Of a stretch of 18,630 nt of DNA, positions 15,451 to 18,630 are shown piece by piece (position 1 is the first letter of the stretch; each line of letters begins with the position of its first letter). This stretch comes from CAYWKS01 sp964458935 (GTDB lineage: Bacteria > Planctomycetota > Phycisphaerae > Phycisphaerales > Zrk34): assembly GCA_964458935.1 (NCBI GenBank), contig CAYWKS010000044.1, positions 1 through 18,630 of the forward strand. Reading direction: 5' to 3'. The notes under the pieces are model-generated. The model did not search any database. It was not told the origin of the DNA and was given only the letters and a program-made list of their open reading frames with translations. The position numbers and the translations under genes were made by a program.

Positions 15451-15594
15451 GGCAGCTCCCGTAATGGGTGATGCGCACCACAGCGACGCAAGTGTCCGAC
15501 GTCGCGGATGGGGCGGTGGGCAGGCGGCGACGGCCCGACGCTGTCGCTTGGCCGTGAGTTTACCGCATGTACGGACCCCGGGGAAGCCGAGGCG

Positions 15595-16680
15595 TTACAG
15601 CGCGTCGATGACCATGCGGCCGACCTCATCGGTCGCGTAGCCCGAGCGGTCGAGGCGCTTGCCGGCGAAGCGGGGCGTGACGGCCTGGACCGCGGCGCCG
15701 ATCGCATCGCCCGCGTTGACCGCGGCGGGGTCGGCCTTGATCCGCCCGACCTCGCGGAGCATCAGCCCCGCCGAGTCGATCGCCGCGATCGGGTTGGCGA
15801 TGTTCCGGCCCGCGATGTCCGGGGCGCTGCCGTGCACCGGTTCGAACATGCTCGGCGCCGCGCCTTCGGGGTTGAGGTTGCCCGAGGCGGCGATGCCCAT
15901 CCCCCCCGCGATCGCCGCGCCCAGGTCCGTGATGATGTCGCCGAACATGTTCGGCACGACGATCACGTCGTACGCCTCGGGCCGGGTCACCATGTACATG
16001 CAGCACGCATCGACGTGGTGGTAGGTCGTCTCGACGTCGGCGTACGCCGCGGCGACCTGCTCGAACGCCCGCCACCAGGTCGCCCCCGCGTGGGTCAGCA
16101 CATTGGTCTTGTGCACGAGCGTCAGGTGCCTGCGCGGCCGGGTCCGCGCCAGCTCGAACGCGTATCGCACGCACCGCTCCACGCCGAATCGCGTGGCCAG
16201 CATCGTCTGGCTCGCCGACTCCTGCGGCGTGCCGGCGCGGACCACGCCCCCGATCCCGCAGTACAGGTCCTCGGTGTTCTCCCGGACGCAAACGAAGTCG
16301 ATGTCGTCGGCGGTCTTGTCCCGGAGCGGCGTCTCGATCCCCGGGTACAGCTTCACCGGGCGCAGGTTGATGTACTGGTCCAACTCGAACCGCAGCTTGA
16401 GCAGGATGCCCTTCTCGATCACGCCCCCGGCGAGGCGCGGATCATTGGGCGCGCCGCCGACCGCCCCGAGCACGATCGCGTCAAACCCGCGCAGCGCCAC
16501 GATGTCCGAATCCTCGAGCACGTGCCCGGTCTGGATGTAATGATCGGCGCCGAAGGGGAACGTCTCGGTCGTGTAGGTCAGGCCGTACGCCTTCGCCGCG
16601 GCGTTGACCACGGCCATGGCCTGGTCGGTCACCTCCGGGCCGATCCCATCGCCGCCAATCACCGCGAGCTTCAATGCCAT
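15595..16680 (-). CDS. leuB: 3-isopropylmalate dehydrogenase
   Basis: LeuB oxidises and decarboxylates 3-isopropylmalate with NAD in leucine synthesis. The 361-residue protein begins with LAVIGGDGIGPEV. The substrate-binding arginines are in LLKLRFELDQYINLRP (R97, R107) and VRENTEDLY (R133, Y140). The catalytic lysine K191 is in LVHKTNVL, D224 in HHVDAC, and the metal aspartates D248 and D252 in MFGDIITDLGAA. GSAPDIAG marks the NAD-binding region. The frame is open to 16842, but the ATG at 16680 is chosen because the family starts there and AAAGGA lies about 8 bases upstream. RELATED possibility: tartrate or another beta-decarboxylating dehydrogenase of the same fold; the extended RFELDQYINLRP segment favours isopropylmalate. 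No other leu gene is adjacent. Confidence 0.88.
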   Translation of the reverse strand: MALKLAVIGGDGIGPEVTDQAMAVVNAAAKAYGLTYTTETFPFGADHYIQTGHVLEDSDIVALRGFDAIVLGAVGGAPNDPRLAGGVIEKGILLKLRFELDQYINLRPVKLYPGIETPLRDKTADDIDFVCVRENTEDLYCGIGGVVRAGTPQESASQTMLATRFGVERCVRYAFELARTRPRRHLTLVHKTNVLTHAGATWWRAFEQVAAAYADVETTYHHVDACCMYMVTRPEAYDVIVVPNMFGDIITDLGAAIAGGMGIAASGNLNPEGAAPSMFEPVHGSAPDIAGRNIANPIAAIDSAGLMLREVGRIKADPAAVNAGDAIGAAVQAVTPRFAGKRLDRSGYATDEVGRMVIDAL

Positions 16681-17013
16681 CGCACACATCCTTTCGTTAG
16701 GCGGGCCAGAGCTTACAACTGTCCAGGGCGACAGCCAACCTGCCGCGTCGCCGGGCCCACGCGGCCATGGCCGCGCGTCGGGCCGGTGCGGCGTGCCGGC
16801 CCGGGCCTCGGATCGCCCGCGCCGCGTCGGCCCGTCTGCCAACCTGACACCCCGGGGCGGGGCCGGTGCCGGTCGTGACAGCCGCGCCCCGGGTCGCGCT
16901 TCCGGGCGATCGGGCGCAAGTCACTTGAATGCATGTATTTACCATCGACGTCCTCGGGAAGATGCTGGCGCGCCGGTTGCCGTGGGTTTGGGGCCCTTTT
17001 GGAGGTTTGCGCG
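16681..17013. other. Divergent intergenic region between leuB and the receiver gene
   Basis: No convincing gene is seen in these 333 bases. Short frames on both strands have biased, repetitive composition and are rejected. The region should hold the leuB promoter and that of the receiver gene, but no hexamer pair is strong. The one AT-rich patch is at about 16923-16942. A 9-bp inverted repeat, GATCGCCCG (16811-16819) and CGGGCGATC (16903-16911), is spaced 83 bases apart and may be chance at this GC content. Confidence 0.5.
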
Positions 17014-17514
17014 GTGGTTGCAGCGGTGTACCACAACAACCCGAACGACCCGGCCCCGGCCGACCAGGCCGATCGACGCCGCCTGAACGTGCTCGTCACC
17101 GACCGCGGTGAGCGATGGGCGGTGCAGTTGCCCCGGCTGCTCGAGCCCCAGGGCGTGCAGGCGTTGCGTGCGACCAGCTACGACCAGGCGATCCAACTCA
17201 TCGAGGCGACCCCCATCCATGTCGCCGTGGTGGACATGTACCTCGACACCGACCCCGAGGCGCGGCCGACGGCCGAGCGGCTGCCCGGCGGGTTGAAGCT
17301 GTTGCAGATCATCCGGCGGATCAAGGACCGCCCGCCGGCGGTCATGGTCGTCCGCTCGCGGCACTTCAACCCGCGGATCGACGACTTCGTCCTCGCCGAG
17401 GCGCTCAAGCTCAACGCCTTCAGCGTGCTCGACCAGCCGGTCGACCTCGAACAGATGCTCATCGTCCTCCGCCGCGCGCTCGAACGCTACTACGACGGCG
17501 GCTGGCCGGACTGA
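17014..17514 (+). CDS. Stand-alone receiver-like protein lacking the conserved lysine
   Basis: The 166-residue protein has one CheY-like domain (about 24-160) and no output domain. Strand 1 ends in NVLVTDRG (D30), the likely phosphoacceptor is D74 in VAVVDMYLDT, and the switch position is S115 in VMVVRSR. The lysine that normally closes the active site, in the KP pair after strand 5, is glutamine here (LDQPVD, Q141). The loop after D74 is long (about 76-92). It may still be phosphorylated poorly, or may work by protein contact alone. I choose the GTG at 17014 because a full GGAGGT lies 7 bases before it; an ATG at 16933 would add 27 residues of poor composition. It stands alone, upstream of groES. 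No kinase gene is adjacent. Confidence 0.75.
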   Translation: MVAAVYHNNPNDPAPADQADRRRLNVLVTDRGERWAVQLPRLLEPQGVQALRATSYDQAIQLIEATPIHVAVVDMYLDTDPEARPTAERLPGGLKLLQIIRRIKDRPPAVMVVRSRHFNPRIDDFVLAEALKLNAFSVLDQPVDLEQMLIVLRRALERYYDGGWPD

Positions 17515-17569
17515 AAGCTGACCATACAGGGACACAGACGCACCCAGGAAAAAGCCTTGTGAACAACCC

Positions 17570-17585
17570 CGGACAACGTCGTCCG
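17570..17585. promoter_or_regulatory. Near-palindrome upstream of groES, possible operator
   Basis: The 16-base CGGACAACGTCGTCCG is symmetric at seven of eight base pairs and lies 68 bases before the groES ATG. A CIRCE element (TTAGCACTC-9-GAGTGCTAA), the usual HrcA site, is absent. There is no clear sigma-32 promoter either, so this site is a candidate for the control of groES. Confidence 0.3.
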
Positions 17586-17652
17586 TGACTCCCCGCTCAA
17601 GCGGTGCATAGAGACACGCCAACGCAACACCACCCATTCGGAGAACTGACCC

Positions 17653-17958
17653 ATGGCTGCGAAAGACCTGAAGATCAAGCCCCTGGGGGATCGGCTCGTC
17701 GTCAAGCGACTCGAGGCCCAGACCAAGACCGCCTCGGGCATCTACCTGCCCGACTCGGCGCAGGAGAAGCCCCAGCAGGCCAAGGTCCTCGCCGTCGGTG
17801 ACGGCAAGGTCAACACCAAGACCGGCAAGCGCGAGCCCCTGCCCGTCAAGAAAGGCGACACCGTCCTGCTCAGCAAGTGGGGCGGCACCGAACTCAAGGT
17901 CGGCGATGAAGACATCCTCGTCGTCAACCTCGACGACGTCCTGGGCGTCGTGGAATAA
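17653..17958 (+). CDS. groES: Co-chaperonin GroES
   Basis: GroES forms the seven-subunit lid of the GroEL folding chamber in the cytoplasm. The 101-residue protein has the family's start, IKPLGDRLVVKR, the mobile loop TASGIYLPDSAQEKPQQ that binds GroEL, and the C-terminal strand ILVVNLDDVLGVVE. GGAGA about 8 bases before the ATG supports the start. It precedes groEL in the usual order, but with a wide 134-base gap that contains paired inverted repeats. The upstream region has no CIRCE element. Confidence 0.97.
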   Translation: MAAKDLKIKPLGDRLVVKRLEAQTKTASGIYLPDSAQEKPQQAKVLAVGDGKVNTKTGKREPLPVKKGDTVLLSKWGGTELKVGDEDILVVNLDDVLGVVE

Positions 17959-18030
17959 CCGATCCGTCGATCGCCCGACCCGTCGATGCGCTCGGCGCGA
18001 CCCGCGCCGGCAGGCCGACCGACGGATCGG
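17959..18030. repeat. Nested inverted repeats between groES and groEL
   Basis: CCGATCCGTCG (17959-17969) and CGACGGATCGG (18020-18030) are perfect 11-bp arms around 50 bases. Inside them CGGCGCG-ACC-CGCGCCG (17993-18009) is a perfect 7-bp stem with a 3-base loop. No T run follows either stem. In RNA this would give a strong branched structure just after the groES stop. It could slow or partly end transcription, or protect the groES end of a processed message. Confidence 0.6.
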
Positions 18031-18092
18031 CTCGCTCACGGATCACCCACCGCACCGCACTCACGCACCAATAAGCAACGGAGCATACCACC

Positions 18093-18630
<538 letters not shown>

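Noticed and set aside
16697..17099. Small minus-strand frames in the leuB to receiver gap
   Set aside because: They have no good ribosome site or domain, overlap the receiver gene or run as biased repeats, and look like open frames caused by high GC.
17515..17652. CIRCE element or sigma-32 promoter before groES
   Set aside because: No TTAGCACTC arm is present, and CTTGTGAA near 17556 has no CCCCAT-type partner at a fitting distance.

Overview
The window is very GC-rich and gene-dense, and most of it looks like ordinary chromosome. The likely source is a planctomycete, perhaps of the Phycisphaerae. The pointers are a pseudopilin with the H-X9-DG tail motif, a zinc-ribbon membrane protein and secreted proteins of no known family. 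This placement is an inference, because there is no rRNA gene to confirm it.

Layout. Positions 1-1925 hold the 3' two thirds of gcvP (glycine cleavage). A secreted protein of unknown function (1939-2727, minus) is divergent from a secreted trypsin-fold protein that carries a DnaJ-like zinc motif and a damaged catalytic triad (2883-4460). An envelope and cofactor run follows: an ArnT/PMT-type GT-C glycosyltransferase (4602-6548), a LAB_N-domain membrane protein overlapping it by 4 bases (6545-7174), and a ThiD2-ThiE fusion (7201-8241). A doubtful minus-strand reading frame overlaps the end of thiE.

The accessory part is an arsenic locus at 8574-13308. A long ArsM-like methyltransferase runs on the minus strand (8574-9770). 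Divergent from it is a zinc-ribbon, two-helix membrane protein with its own promoter (9970-10716). Then comes a compact operon, arsR-arsM-aquaporin-arsC (10852-13308), in which every gene overlaps the next by exactly 4 bases. A near-perfect 22-bp palindrome lies on its -10 box. The expected logic is as follows: ArsC reduces arsenate to arsenite, the NIP-like channel lets arsenite leave, ArsM methylates it, and ArsR senses it. No ArsB or Acr3 pump is present in the window.

The minus strand then carries rho (13411-14583; motor intact, RNA-binding domain unusual), a pseudopilin (14725-15450) and leuB (15595-16680). The plus strand ends with an atypical receiver protein (17014-17514), groES (17653-17958) and the start of groEL (18093 onward). 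The groEL frame is interrupted by an amber codon at codon 160, after which clear GroEL sequence continues in the same frame.

The items most worth following up are the groEL amber codon, the pump-less arsenic operon with two different ArsM proteins and a CxxC membrane protein beside it, the degenerate protease with a zinc motif, and the Rho protein with an altered RNA-binding domain. No tRNA, rRNA, CRISPR array or insertion sequence was seen.
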